Assembly: GCF_017115085.1 (NCBI RefSeq) | Contig: NZ_JABXKJ010000188.1 | Span: 1 to 39,712 of the forward strand | Length of the DNA: 39,712 nt | Source: Nostoc sp. NMS7 | Lineage (GTDB): Bacteria; Cyanobacteriota; Cyanobacteriia; Cyanobacteriales; Nostocaceae | Direction of reading: 5' to 3' | Part shown: positions 18,182 to 26,697 of the stretch, in pieces | Numbering within the stretch: position 1 is the stretch's first letter | How the letters are laid out: the number at the start of each line of letters is the position of its first letter | Made by a program: the position numbers and the translations under genes | The notes under the pieces: generated by a model | Databases searched by the model: none | The model's input: the letters and a program-made list of their open reading frames with translations, nothing else | What the model was told of the DNA's origin: nothing

Positions 18182-18265
18182 TGACTAAGTAAATTCTATG
18201 AATATCTCCTTTTGTGGGTAACATAGTGAAACAGCGACGCTGATTTATAGTATTTTACTTAGTCA
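18182..18265. repeat. 84-bp element with perfect 12-bp terminal inverted repeats
   Basis: TGACTAAGTAAA (18182-18193) and its exact reverse complement TTTACTTAGTCA (18254-18265) bound 60 bases without coding content. The right end is only 26 bases from the pstB-like start codon. It could be a miniature mobile element or a paired operator. No clear target-site duplication flanks it. Confidence 0.5.
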
Positions 18266-18291
18266 AGTTTTGTTTCACACGTTTTGGGAAT

Positions 18292-19083
18292 ATGAGTAAA
18301 CTAGTTCCAGTCATCAGAGTCAAAAACTTCAGCTTCTATTACGACACTCAAAAGATAGTTGAAGGCGTGTCAATGGATATTTACCAAAACCAAGTCACGG
18401 CAATTATTGGTTCTAGTGGTTGTGGCAAGTCTACTTTTCTTAAATCGTTAAATCGGATGAGTGAATTAGAAGGAGAAATGAGGGTTGAAGGAAAAGTAGA
18501 ATTTTGTGGACAGAGTATTTATGAGCGTCGTATTAACATCAATCGCTTACGTCGCCAAGTTAGTATGATTTTTCCCAAGCCAAATCTTTTTCCCATGAGC
18601 ATTTATGATAATGTTGCCTATGGGGTGAAGTTAGTTGGATGGCATCCAAAAGTAGAATTAGATGGGATTGTTGAATCTGCCATCAAAGCTGCCGATCTTT
18701 GGGATGAAGTCAAAAATAAGCTGCACAAATCTGCTTTAGAGCTTTCTGGCGGTCAACAACAAAGATTATGTATTGCCCGTGCTTTAGCAGTAAAACCGAA
18801 CGTTTTGTTGATGGATGAACCTTGCTCAGGTCTTGATGCTGTCGGTAGTATGAAAATTGAGCATCTTATCCATAACTTGCGCTCTGAATTGACAATTGTG
18901 ATGGTTACTCACAATATGCAGCAAGTTACTCGCCTATCTAATTTTACGGCTTTCTTTTGCAGTAATGAAAATCGCACTACTCAAATGATTGAATTTGGTA
19001 CTACAAATAAAATCTTTACTAACCCCGTGGATTCTCGCACCCGCGACTATGTTTTCGCCCGCGCCAGTAAAAGTATTTCTTAA
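18292..19083 (+). CDS. PstB-like phosphate ABC transporter ATPase (orphan)
   Basis: The 263-residue ABC ATPase is most like PstB, the ATPase of the high-affinity phosphate importer PstSCAB. It has Walker A GSSGCGKSTFLKSLNRM (residues ~39-55), the Q-loop region VSMIFPKPNLFPMSIYDNVAYG (~90-111) and the signature LSGGQQQRLCIARALA (~159-174). Walker B VLLMDEPCSGLD (~178-189) and the switch THNMQQVTRLSNFTAFF (~205-221) complete it. In the Q-loop segment, PstB usually reads FQ.PNPF; here it is FPKPNLFP, so the Q-loop glutamine appears to be replaced by proline. No pstS, pstC or pstA lies nearby, so it would have to work with permeases coded elsewhere or have another role. It follows an inverted-repeat element. 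Confidence 0.85.
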   Translation: MSKLVPVIRVKNFSFYYDTQKIVEGVSMDIYQNQVTAIIGSSGCGKSTFLKSLNRMSELEGEMRVEGKVEFCGQSIYERRININRLRRQVSMIFPKPNLFPMSIYDNVAYGVKLVGWHPKVELDGIVESAIKAADLWDEVKNKLHKSALELSGGQQQRLCIARALAVKPNVLLMDEPCSGLDAVGSMKIEHLIHNLRSELTIVMVTHNMQQVTRLSNFTAFFCSNENRTTQMIEFGTTNKIFTNPVDSRTRDYVFARASKSIS

Positions 19084-19389
19084 CTAATTATATGGGTTTA
19101 AGTTGCTTCAGCTTCTAACAAGACGTTCGGCGAGCGCTCAGTCGAGTCGCGGCAAGTTTTGTGGCGGGGTATAAATCCTCGTTACAAAACTTCATTACGT
19201 TAGCGAGTCCGCGTATCCCTACAATCCAAGCAAACTACGCGCAGTGTCGTCATTAGGAATTACGAATTATTTTAATTTCCCCTTGCTTTGAGTTTTTCTT
19301 GTGTTGGGCAATGCGAAGTTATATTAACAGTATTTTTTGTACTGTATACTTAAAGACAAGCATCTGCTCTAGACCACCTGAATCACAAG
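19084..19389. repeat. Repeat-derived gap upstream of the NYN/LOTUS gene
   Basis: The gap holds GC-rich dispersed-repeat debris (GTTCGGCGAGCGCTCAGTCG type, 19123-19142) and an inverted pair, AAGTTTTGT near 19154 with ACAAAACTT near 19184. The last 70 bases are AT-rich, with TATACT near 19346 as a possible -10 box for the next gene. No coding content is visible. Confidence 0.4.
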
Positions 19390-20679
19390 ATGAAATGTCC
19401 CCGGTGCGAATCTACTTCATATCGTAAAAATGGTCGTCGGAATGACAAGCAGAATTACCTCTGCAAAGATTGTGGTAAACAATTCCTTGAGCCTGTATTC
19501 TCTCATTCCCTAGAAACTGACTTGCTTGCTAACAGCAACGGATATACTAAAGTCTCTATGGCTGAAGCGACGCAAGTTCCTTTAGTAAAAAACCTGCTAG
19601 AAGAAAAAGTCACAGAGAAAAGTCTTAACTCTTTTAGTTTGACATTAGCTGAAGAACTGCTGCAAACGATATTATCACCTGATTGGCTAGAATCTGCTGC
19701 GTTCAGTCAATTGCTCCTGAAAATTCAGCAAAAAAATCAAATTGACCATAAGTTAGAAACAGGAATCTCTCTTCTACTTTTGGATGCAGAAAACTTAAAA
19801 TTAGATGTTAATTCAGAATCATTTTTAGCCAGTGTTTGTAACTATCCTCTCCAAGTTAAAATTGCATTTGCGAACTGGAGAAATCCCAGCATTGGGAAGC
19901 AAGATATTGAACTATATAACCGTGGCTATCAACTTGTCCATGTGCCTGAGGGTAAGAATAGTGCTGATGCAAAAATGATCGCAATTGGTGCTTGTGTTTT
20001 ACGCTCCTATCCAACAGTTAAAGAAATCTTAGTTTGTTCTAGCGATGGAATTTTAATTCACCTCTGTAACGAACTCCAAAATCAAGGATTGATTGTCTAC
20101 TGGGTACGTAGACAAGGGCAAAATTTGCATATAGAAAATAGGAATACTGGCAAATTAACTCATTATTCCTTAGCAATGGCAACAGAAGTTCCATCCTTTG
20201 AAAAAGTGGTTGAGCAAATTCAAGATTTAATTAAAAATGAACAGGAATCTATCAATGCTCGATTAAATAGTTTAGTTGCGGTTGCCAGTTTATTTCAAGA
20301 AAGATGCAATATCCATCTCAAACATCATCCCCAGCAACCAGAAGTTGAGGAAATAATCCCTGTTCTAGATAACTCATTTACACCATCTATTCCAGAAGAA
20401 GAAAAAAAACAAGATTCTGCGGAAATTCCTAATGGAAAAACATTAGATAAATTACTATTGAAAATTATTCAAGATATAAAAATAAAGTCTCCCCAAACTC
20501 AATTATCTGTGTCTAAGCTAGGTTCAGAGTTACAGAAAATAACCGGCAAATCTCCTAGTTCAATTGTCAAAAAATTAAAGTTAGGTTCTAGTTTGACTAA
20601 ATATTTAGAATCATCTCCCAGATTTACATTAAAAGCAAGTGGCAAGGAATATGAGGTAATAGCGCTACTCTCCAAGTAA
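19390..20679 (+). CDS. Zinc-ribbon / NYN nuclease-like / OST-HTH (LOTUS) protein
   Basis: The 429-residue protein has three parts. Residues 3-28 are a C-x2-C ... C-x2-C zinc ribbon (C3, C6, C25, C28) followed by KQF, matching the N-terminal zinc-binding segment of IS1/InsA-type transposases. Residues about 125-260 look like a NYN (PIN-like) ribonuclease domain: hydrophobic strand ending in D132-A-E-N135, D193 in KNSADAKMIAIGA, and D219 in LVCSSDG, the usual acidic positions. Residues about 350-428 resemble an OST-HTH/LOTUS domain (TLDKLLLKIIQDI...LGSELQKI...FTLKAS), an RNA-binding winged helix. Bacterial NYN-LOTUS proteins are known but little characterised; an RNA-degrading or RNA-silencing role is inference. 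The zinc ribbon in front is unusual. No transposase catalytic domain follows, so it is not an IS. It is a single gene followed by an SDR gene. Confidence 0.75.
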   Translation: MKCPRCESTSYRKNGRRNDKQNYLCKDCGKQFLEPVFSHSLETDLLANSNGYTKVSMAEATQVPLVKNLLEEKVTEKSLNSFSLTLAEELLQTILSPDWLESAAFSQLLLKIQQKNQIDHKLETGISLLLLDAENLKLDVNSESFLASVCNYPLQVKIAFANWRNPSIGKQDIELYNRGYQLVHVPEGKNSADAKMIAIGACVLRSYPTVKEILVCSSDGILIHLCNELQNQGLIVYWVRRQGQNLHIENRNTGKLTHYSLAMATEVPSFEKVVEQIQDLIKNEQESINARLNSLVAVASLFQERCNIHLKHHPQQPEVEEIIPVLDNSFTPSIPEEEKKQDSAEIPNGKTLDKLLLKIIQDIKIKSPQTQLSVSKLGSELQKITGKSPSSIVKKLKLGSSLTKYLESSPRFTLKASGKEYEVIALLSK

Positions 20680-20760
20680 ATACTTTTTCGATCTCTACGT
20701 ACAACCTGAGCCGATAATTCAGTATTATCTAAAAAGATATAAAGAAATGTAAATAATCCG

Positions 20761-21465
20761 ATGCAAGATAAAGTGGTTGTTCTTGTTGGTGCTACAGGTG
20801 GTATTGGTTCAGCCTTAACACACAAACTTGCACCTACCGGAGTCCGGTTGGTACTGGCTGCCAGAGATGCGGTTCGTTTAACAACACTGGCAGATGATTT
20901 ACCAGGGCAAGTTTTGAGCGTTCCTACCGATATTACTGACCCCCAACAGGTAGATACTTTGATAGAAAAGACCGTCACTGAGTTTGGTCAAATTGATATT
21001 TTGGTGAATGCAGCTGGTGCTGGTATACTCAAGCCTTACAACAGCCTGGAACCTGCTGATTTAGACAAAATGCTAGATGTGAACTTAAAAGGCAGCTTTT
21101 ACACCACTCAGGCGGCTGCTGAAGAGATGCAAAAGCGCAAGTCTGGTCACATCTGTAACGTGGTAGGAATTCTGGGCAAGCATTCGATGGCGATGGCAGC
21201 AGCTTATTCTGCTTCTAAATTTGGTGTTGTCGGTTTTAGCAAGTGCATGGCAGAGGAACTCAAGCGTTTTGGTATCAAGTTCACGCTATTCTACTTTGGT
21301 GGAGTAGATTCTCCTTTTTGGGATAACGTCAACTTAAAAGTAGACCGGAAAAAAATGCTCAGTCCTGAAACTGCTGCCAATGCGATTTTCTTTGCCCTTT
21401 CTGCCGAACCGCAAGCTGTGCCAATGGAAATTAATATTCAACCTGATAGTCATCTGTTCTTTTAA
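20761..21465 (+). CDS. Short-chain dehydrogenase/reductase (SDR) family protein
   Basis: The 234-residue protein is a classical SDR with an NAD(P)-binding Rossmann fold. The cofactor loop is VGATGGIGSAL (residues 8-18), a TGxxxGIG variant, and NAAGAG is near residue 81. The catalytic Y-x3-K is in AYSASKFGVVGF near residues 140-151. The usual catalytic serine region reads ICNVVGILGKHS, so the Ser position is not obvious. The arginine/aspartate pattern after beta-2 (LAARDAVRL) suggests NADP preference. The substrate cannot be read from the sequence. It lies 81 bases after the NYN gene and about 105 bases before hppD, in the same direction; no shared function is evident. Confidence 0.88.
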   Translation: MQDKVVVLVGATGGIGSALTHKLAPTGVRLVLAARDAVRLTTLADDLPGQVLSVPTDITDPQQVDTLIEKTVTEFGQIDILVNAAGAGILKPYNSLEPADLDKMLDVNLKGSFYTTQAAAEEMQKRKSGHICNVVGILGKHSMAMAAAYSASKFGVVGFSKCMAEELKRFGIKFTLFYFGGVDSPFWDNVNLKVDRKKMLSPETAANAIFFALSAEPQAVPMEINIQPDSHLFF

Positions 21466-21571
21466 AGTGGAAGTATGTATACATAATTCTTGCTTAGGAA
21501 AGACGTGAAAATCTAGCAAAAAAGCCAAAATTTACAGATATATAAACTGTTATGCTGGATTTTCAGTATCT

Positions 21572-22636
21572 ATGAAAATTGATCACGTTCATTTCTATGT
21601 AGAAGATGCCAAAGTATGGCGGGATTGGTTTGTACACCATCTTGGTTTTCAAGCAATAGCCGATCGCATCAGTTCATTTCATACTTGTACAGAAGTAGTT
21701 AATAGTGGTGCTGTCTGCTTTTTTCTATCTTCACCACTGTTGCCCACAAGTCCAGTCGCTGAGTTTTTGCGTCAATATCCCCCAGGTGTGGCAGATGTCG
21801 CTTTTGCTGTCGAAGATGTCGAAGGCGCGATCGCCCTAGCTCAACTGCACGGTGCGACAATCCTACAACCCATCCAGGAACGGCAGGTGGGTACGGCATT
21901 ACTCAAGTGTGGCAAAATTGCCGCCTGGGGTGGACTAACTCATACTTTGATCGAAAAGTCATTTGTAACTAACGCAAATGATAAAGGACAAATGACAAAT
22001 GACAACACTTTTACCGCCATAGATCACGTAGTATTGAACGTCGCAGTTGGTGAATTAGAGTCTGCTGTCGCTTGGTACGAAAAGATCCTAGATTTTCAAC
22101 CCCAGCAAGCATTTAAAATTAAAACCAATCGCTCTGCTTTACACAGTCAGGTGATGGTTTCGCGCAACGGTAGCGTCCAATTGCCAATTAATGAACCGGC
22201 TTCCAGCAATTCCCAAATTCAGGAATTTCTCGAGGTCAACCGGGGGCCAGGAATTCAACATCTTGCTTTGCGGACGACTAATCTTGTGAGTGCGATCGCT
22301 CAATTTCGTGACAGTGGTTTATCCTTACTCTCAGTTCCCCAAACCTACTACTCGCAACTAAAACAGCGTCCAGGACTGAGCCTATCACCTCTAGAACTGG
22401 AAGCGATCGCTCAACAGGAAATTCTGGTGGACTGGCAAGAATATACTCCTTTAGAGGGAGGAAATATCGCACCTTTATTACTACAAATTTTTACCCAGCC
22501 AATATTTGAACAACCGACATTTTTCTTTGAGTTTATTGAGCGCCGTTTCCAAGCTAAAGGTTTTGGCGAAGGTAACTTTCGCGCCTTATTTGAAGCTATT
22601 GAAAGCGAACAAATCAAACGCGGTACCTTGCAATGA
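21572..22636 (+). CDS. hppD: 4-hydroxyphenylpyruvate dioxygenase
   Basis: This Fe(II) enzyme turns 4-hydroxyphenylpyruvate and O2 into homogentisate. In cyanobacteria this feeds tocopherol synthesis and tyrosine breakdown. The 354-residue protein has two vicinal-oxygen-chelate halves. The metal ligands are visible: His in AIDHVVLNV (~residue 153), His in GPGIQHLALRT (~231) and Glu in FFFEFIERR (~314). Tyr/Phe-rich PTFFFEF and the C-terminal GFGEGNFRALFEAIE helix are family hallmarks. Between the two halves (~137-147) the residues NDKGQMTNDN are coded by a 7-bp short tandem repeat of the atgacaa class, an in-frame repeat insertion in the linker. Start ATG 21572 aligns with the family start. 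Confidence 0.93.
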   Translation: MKIDHVHFYVEDAKVWRDWFVHHLGFQAIADRISSFHTCTEVVNSGAVCFFLSSPLLPTSPVAEFLRQYPPGVADVAFAVEDVEGAIALAQLHGATILQPIQERQVGTALLKCGKIAAWGGLTHTLIEKSFVTNANDKGQMTNDNTFTAIDHVVLNVAVGELESAVAWYEKILDFQPQQAFKIKTNRSALHSQVMVSRNGSVQLPINEPASSNSQIQEFLEVNRGPGIQHLALRTTNLVSAIAQFRDSGLSLLSVPQTYYSQLKQRPGLSLSPLELEAIAQQEILVDWQEYTPLEGGNIAPLLLQIFTQPIFEQPTFFFEFIERRFQAKGFGEGNFRALFEAIESEQIKRGTLQ

Positions 22637-22875
22637 TGCCTGAGTACAAAATATCAATACTCCCTTAGGGTTGAGGCAAGTTACTAACCTTTGAGTGATT
22701 TCGGCAATAAGTGCGTTGGTGATAGGTATCATTTTGCCACTATCTATAAGGAGTAGTTTTCGATTGCTGCACCCATTTAAAAAGAGTTTACAAAAAACCC
22801 TTAGCTTTACTTGATAGTCTCGAAAAATAGCCATATATCTGAGATAATTGTAATAAGAATTAACATTTTCCGCCG

Positions 22876-23559
22876 ATGCTAAGACTGATTACTGACTTCG
22901 ACGGCCCAATTATTGATGTTTCCGAACGGTACTACCGTGTTTATCAATTCTGCTTAGAGAAAACCCGTCGCCCAGATCAAGTAGTGCAAGAACTTCCGAA
23001 AGCGGAATTTTGGCAGTTAAAGCGATCGCGGATTCCTGAAAAGCAAATCGCCTTAAATTCCGGGTTAGACGAAACCCAAGCCCAAGAATTTGCCCAGTTA
23101 CGACGCCAAACTGTGCATACAGAAGCTTATTTCAAATATGACACTCTCGCGCCTGGCGCTGTGGATGCACTGTTAAAAATTCAACAAGCTGGAATTGATT
23201 TGGCAGTTATGACGATGCGCCGAGTTCGAGAACTAGATTATGCTTTTAAAAAATACGATTTGCAGAGATTTTTCCCAGAAAATCGTTGTTATTGCCTGAG
23301 TAACGATTACATTAAAACTCGTGATATTGAAGATAAGCCCTTGTTGATGGCTAGGGCATTAAAAGAACTGCCCCCGCCTACTGATACCTGGATGGTGGGA
23401 GATACGGAAGCCGATATTACTGCTGCGAAAAATTATGGTATCAAGGTGATGGCTGTGGAATCTGGGATTCGCGATCGCACCCAATTAGAACTTTACCATC
23501 CCGACTTAATCATTAAGGATTTGGGCGCTGCTGTAGATTTAGTCCTAAAACCTATGTAG
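22876..23559 (+). CDS. HAD-superfamily hydrolase
   Basis: The 227-residue protein is a haloacid-dehalogenase-type phosphatase. Motif I is LITDFDGPI at residues 4-12, with D7 and D9 as nucleophile and acid/base. Motif II is a threonine in LAVMTMRRV (~residue 114), the motif III Lys is likely in the KPLLMARAL region, and motif IV is WMVGDTEADITAAKNYG (~173-189). A helical cap inserts between motifs I and II (about residues 14-95). It resembles phosphoglycolate-phosphatase-like (Gph) proteins; the substrate is unknown. It is a single gene, followed by a repeat element. Confidence 0.85.
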   Translation: MLRLITDFDGPIIDVSERYYRVYQFCLEKTRRPDQVVQELPKAEFWQLKRSRIPEKQIALNSGLDETQAQEFAQLRRQTVHTEAYFKYDTLAPGAVDALLKIQQAGIDLAVMTMRRVRELDYAFKKYDLQRFFPENRCYCLSNDYIKTRDIEDKPLLMARALKELPPPTDTWMVGDTEADITAAKNYGIKVMAVESGIRDRTQLELYHPDLIIKDLGAAVDLVLKPM

Positions 23560-23571
23560 CTGCAACAGATT

Positions 23572-23678
23572 AGACCTCTTGCATAAATCAAAAAAAGAAC
23601 CCTGCCCCGCCTTTGACTTACGTCAAATTCTCCCTAAGAGCAGGCGGGGAGGGGTGTTAGGGACTTTTGCAAGAGATT
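23572..23678. repeat. MITE-like palindromic element (~105 bp)
   Basis: CTCTTGC (23576-23582) and GCAAGAG (23669-23675) form the outer inverted repeat, extended by imperfect ATAAA/TTTT pairing. Inside, a GC-rich hairpin pairs CCCTGCCCCGCCT with AGGCGGGGAGGG (one bulged G). I recall this type of element as frequent in Nostoc intergenic regions. No frame is present. Confidence 0.65.
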
Positions 23679-23710
23679 GAATTAATCGGCATTCAGGTTG
23701 CAAATTAAAA

Positions 23711-23740
23711 CAGGAGTCAGAATATTTATTCTGACTCCTG
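23711..23740 (-). terminator. Hairpin terminator of the CPP1-like gene
   Basis: A perfect 14-bp stem (CAGGAGTCAGAATA / TATTCTGACTCCTG) has a two-base gap. On the minus strand TTTTAATTTG follows after the stem, so it probably ends the CPP1-like transcript that stops at 23795. Confidence 0.6.
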
Positions 23741-23794
23741 ACTCTCTTATATAAATCACGTCTTCTTTATAGAAACTTGCTTACGGGTAGTGAT

Positions 23795-24421
23795 TTAGCG
23801 TAGAAAACTACTAACCAACCACAACAATATAAACGTCACTACCGTAGAAAACTGATTCGTTTCCAGAGTAATAAATGATATTTGTGATAAGAACCAGCTA
23901 CCGACTAGTCCCCCAACGATTAAGCCAATTATTAAACTGCCCAGGGTGAACAAAACTGCTCGGCCAAATTTGCCTTCCTTGCGATTGAGAAAGTAAATAC
24001 TGGTGCCTATCCCAACCACCAATGCTAACTGCAAAACCTGATCGCCTCCCTCTGGATAAAACAGGCTGATAGAACTCAAACCAAGAAACCAAGCTCCTGG
24101 TAAGAGTATATCCGCAGGCGTTGGCTGATCCAGCATTCGTTGCAGCCATGCAGGTGACTGCTCACGAGGCGTTGGACTTTCCTTAGGAGGCGATTGCACT
24201 CGCAACTCTGGGAACCGGATACGCTCAGGAACTTTAATTTTACCTTCCTGGCGCATCCGTAAGCGATCCATTAAAATCGCATCGTAAGCCGCTTCAATTA
24301 CTTCTAAATGCTTCGCATCGCTACTATGTTGCTCGAATAGGCGATTACGAGCATCCTGAATTTCATCGAAACTAGCCTCTTCTGATACCCCAAGTTTTTC
24401 GTAGGGATTTTGATCGCTCAT
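23795..24421 (-). CDS. CPP1-like J-domain membrane protein
   Basis: The 208-residue protein starts with a J-domain-like segment (NPYEKLGVSEEASFDEIQDARNRLF, residues 5-29). It is followed by a charged linker with KVPERIRFP and four hydrophobic segments (about residues 104-120, 126-146, 151-172 and 180-200). This is the layout of CPP1 (chaperone-like protein of POR, DUF3353), a cyanobacterial and plastid family. In plants it stabilises protochlorophyllide oxidoreductase. The J-domain lacks the canonical HPD tripeptide: the corresponding place reads SSDAKH. A chaperone role in chlorophyll synthesis here is by family only. It ends at a hairpin terminator. Confidence 0.85.
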   Translation of the reverse strand: MSDQNPYEKLGVSEEASFDEIQDARNRLFEQHSSDAKHLEVIEAAYDAILMDRLRMRQEGKIKVPERIRFPELRVQSPPKESPTPREQSPAWLQRMLDQPTPADILLPGAWFLGLSSISLFYPEGGDQVLQLALVVGIGTSIYFLNRKEGKFGRAVLFTLGSLIIGLIVGGLVGSWFLSQISFITLETNQFSTVVTFILLWLVSSFLR

Positions 24422-25060
24422 GGGAGTTTGTTACTTCAGCCTCAGTCAGCGGCAATCTTTTGTCTAAGAAAAAACAGCTTTAGCTTTTATTTTGATCGAA
24501 ACTAAAGTTTCGGTCTATTTTATGCCCTACCAGGATAGTAGCACGGGTTAGTTTGATCGACTTTATAATTTCAACTGTAGTCACTTTAACATATCGCCAT
24601 AACTCCGTGTATACCCTCATGTCGTTGTCCAGTTCTGGCTCTAATCTAGAATTTGAACGGAGAATACCTAAAACACATAGTTTTGATGAAAAAATCAACT
24701 TTACTGTTTCAAATTTGGCGACTTACTGTACCCTAACAGAGTTTTTTTAATTATACTGAATAATCGCTTGTGGTATATATCCACATCTCGATTTAGAATT
24801 AAAACGTTTTAAGTTAGCACCTAACTGGGATCAAGAAGGTGTTTTGGTCTCTAGGAATGTTGCGGCTAAAGCCAGAGCGCCTATATACTGTGGCTAACAG
24901 AAGTTTAGGGTTCTCATCGCCCACAATCCTGATTAGAGTATTTATTTTTGAATAATCAGGATTCTTATACTGTAGCCATGTAGATTCTTAGTTAGTCCCA
25001 AAGTGGCAACTGCGTTTTTACTAACCCTCTTGTTAATCTTACGAATTTTTGTGCAAAGTA
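24422..25060. other. Divergent intergenic region between CPP1-like and response regulator genes
   Basis: About 640 bases have no convincing gene; two 65-72 codon frames on opposite strands overlap each other and show no protein features. The right part has a perfect 11-bp inverted repeat, AATCCTGATTA (24924-24934) and TAATCAGGATT (24952-24962), about 100 bases before the response regulator, which could be an operator. A TATACTGT-G/A-GC stretch occurs twice around it (near 24885 and 24967). Confidence 0.45.
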
Positions 25061-25777
25061 ATGGTCATGGCTCCTGCCAAGATTCTTGTAGTTGACGACG
25101 ACCCTGCGGTTCGGAATTTAATCCAACGCTTTTTGATAAAGCAGAACTATCAGGTGGAGGCTGCCGAAGATGGAAAGACAGCCTTAGCTCTATTTGAGCA
25201 GTTTAACCCTGATTTGGTAATTCTAGATGTGAATTTACCAGATGTAACTGGGTTTAACCTCTGCCAAGAGATGCAAAGTCGTAATGGTGTTTTTGTTCTG
25301 ATGTTGACTAGCCGTGCTGACGAAGCTGACAAAATTCGTGGCTTTTCTAAAGGTGCTGACGACTATCTCACCAAGCCTTTTGGGTTGGGAGAGCTAGAAG
25401 TCAGAGTCGGAGCGATTTTGAGGCGTCAGCGAGTGATAACTACGGCCGAGCAGAAACGCTTGGTATTTGAAAAACTTATGATTGATCCGGTGCGACGGGA
25501 GGTAGCACTTAATAACCAACCAGTACTCTTAACTGCTCTGGAATTTGACTTATTGCATTTTTTAGCCAGTCATCCAGGCCGAGTTTGGCGGCGTGCAGAA
25601 CTAATCCAAGAGGTGTGGGACTATGAATATGTCGGCGACCAGCGGGTTGTAGATGTACATATCGGCCAAATTCGCAAGAAGATTGAAATTGATGCTAGTC
25701 AGCCAGCATTAATTCAAACTGTACGTGGCGTAGGGTATAAGTTTGAATCTGCTAGTTACGTTACCCCCAGCGCTTAG
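25061..25777 (+). CDS. OmpR/PhoB-family response regulator
   Basis: The roughly 238-residue protein is a two-domain regulator. The receiver domain has the acidic pair in ILVVDDDPAVR, the phosphoacceptor Asp in DLVILDVNLPDVTGF, the Thr/Ser in VLMLTSRADE, and the Lys in DYLTKPFGLGELEVRV. The C-terminal winged helix (REVALNNQPVLLTALEFDLLHFLASHPGRVWRRAEL...DQRVVDVHIGQIRKKIE...VRGVGYKFE) is of OmpR type and binds DNA as a dimer. The frame is open back to a TTG at 25049. ATG at 25061 or 25067 fits the family start better, and no ribosome binding site decides between them. No histidine kinase gene is adjacent, so the partner is elsewhere. I do not recognise it as RpaA or RpaB. Confidence 0.9.
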   Translation: MVMAPAKILVVDDDPAVRNLIQRFLIKQNYQVEAAEDGKTALALFEQFNPDLVILDVNLPDVTGFNLCQEMQSRNGVFVLMLTSRADEADKIRGFSKGADDYLTKPFGLGELEVRVGAILRRQRVITTAEQKRLVFEKLMIDPVRREVALNNQPVLLTALEFDLLHFLASHPGRVWRRAELIQEVWDYEYVGDQRVVDVHIGQIRKKIEIDASQPALIQTVRGVGYKFESASYVTPSA

Positions 25778-26167
25778 AAACCAAGTCCTGAGTTTACAGT
25801 CTGGAGTTTTTAACTCTTGACTATAAACTTTTGGGGGAGCAATTAATCAATTTATTTAGCTTTAGTAAAAGACAAATTTAGACAATCAAAATAGGTAGAT
25901 ATTCCTCAAATACAGACTAGGTAGTTATTTGAGATATCGATTTATGCCTTTAAAACAATGGACAGGGAAGAGAGTCCATTGGAAAATATTTCTTTGCTTG
26001 TTACCGTTTTGGTAGATAGGGCGGTGCTTAAGGTGGAGTTCGTAGGCATCCATAGCTGTGTTAACATCCGAACGTGTTTGTATCCAAAAGAAAACCGCTA
26101 TATAACAAGTACTAATAGTCCGCTATTAATTGCATGGAATACAGACCAATCGTAAAGGCACAGCAAT
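25778..26167. other. Intergenic region after the response regulator
   Basis: No gene is visible. The left part has gagttt/gactctt-like short repeats (25790-25830). A 33-base stretch at 26078-26110 (TTGTATCCAAA, then AAAAC, GCTATATA and CAAGT) recurs in the same direction at 26513-26546 on the far side of the inverted-repeat element. Confidence 0.4.
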
Positions 26168-26489
26168 GCTCATTGGTGTCAACTTAAGCTATCTGTTGAC
26201 TTCCACGCCCGCCCAGAAATGAATTTCAGAAACTCATAGCTAAAGTCTACTGAAGTAGACTAAAGATTTTTCAGATTATCTTAGTACACGTCACCGTAAA
26301 AGGGGTTCGGAAATATTCAGACTTGATGTTGGGTAACACTTAAGTTCTACCCAACCTACGAATGATTAAATTCCATACCCTTTTTATGGTGTTCTGTACT
26401 CAGTCATTTAAAGATTGACTTGAGCTATTAGCAAGGAACTTCAGTTCCTTGTGGGACATGAGTTTTACGTTAAGTTGACACGCATGAGC
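26168..26489. mobile_element. 322-bp non-coding element with terminal inverted repeats
   Basis: The ends are inverted copies: GCTCAT-2 nt-GTGTCAACTTAA (26168-26187) and TTAAGTTGACAC-2 nt-ATGAGC (26470-26489), identical at 18 of 20 places. The GTGTCAACTTAA core looks like the tip of a DDE-type insertion sequence. The 322-base interior has no transposase frame, so it would be a deletion derivative or MITE. It contains two small perfect hairpins: AGTCTACT/AGTAGACT (26244-26261) and CAAGGAAC/GTTCCTTG (26432-26451). Confidence 0.55.
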
Positions 26490-26697
26490 TTTTTCTGTGT
26501 CCCTACCATCTATTGTATCCAAACCAAAACTGCTATATATTCAAGTCTTGCCACAATTCTAAATCTTGCACTATTACCAACTAGTTTTAGCAACAAAAGA
26601 AAATATTGGAACCTTTTTAAGGATCAGAATCTACTGATCTTTTTTTGTTGTAATATTGCCCCCAGATGGCCGATCACTTCGGCTCAAAATCCGATTA

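Noticed and set aside
19340..19356. LexA-like box before the NYN gene
   Set aside because: GTACTGTATAC is only a loose match to cyanobacterial LexA sites; not strong enough to report.
24480..24750. Two overlapping frames of 72 and 65 codons
   Set aside because: On opposite strands over the same DNA, without recognisable features; probably chance.
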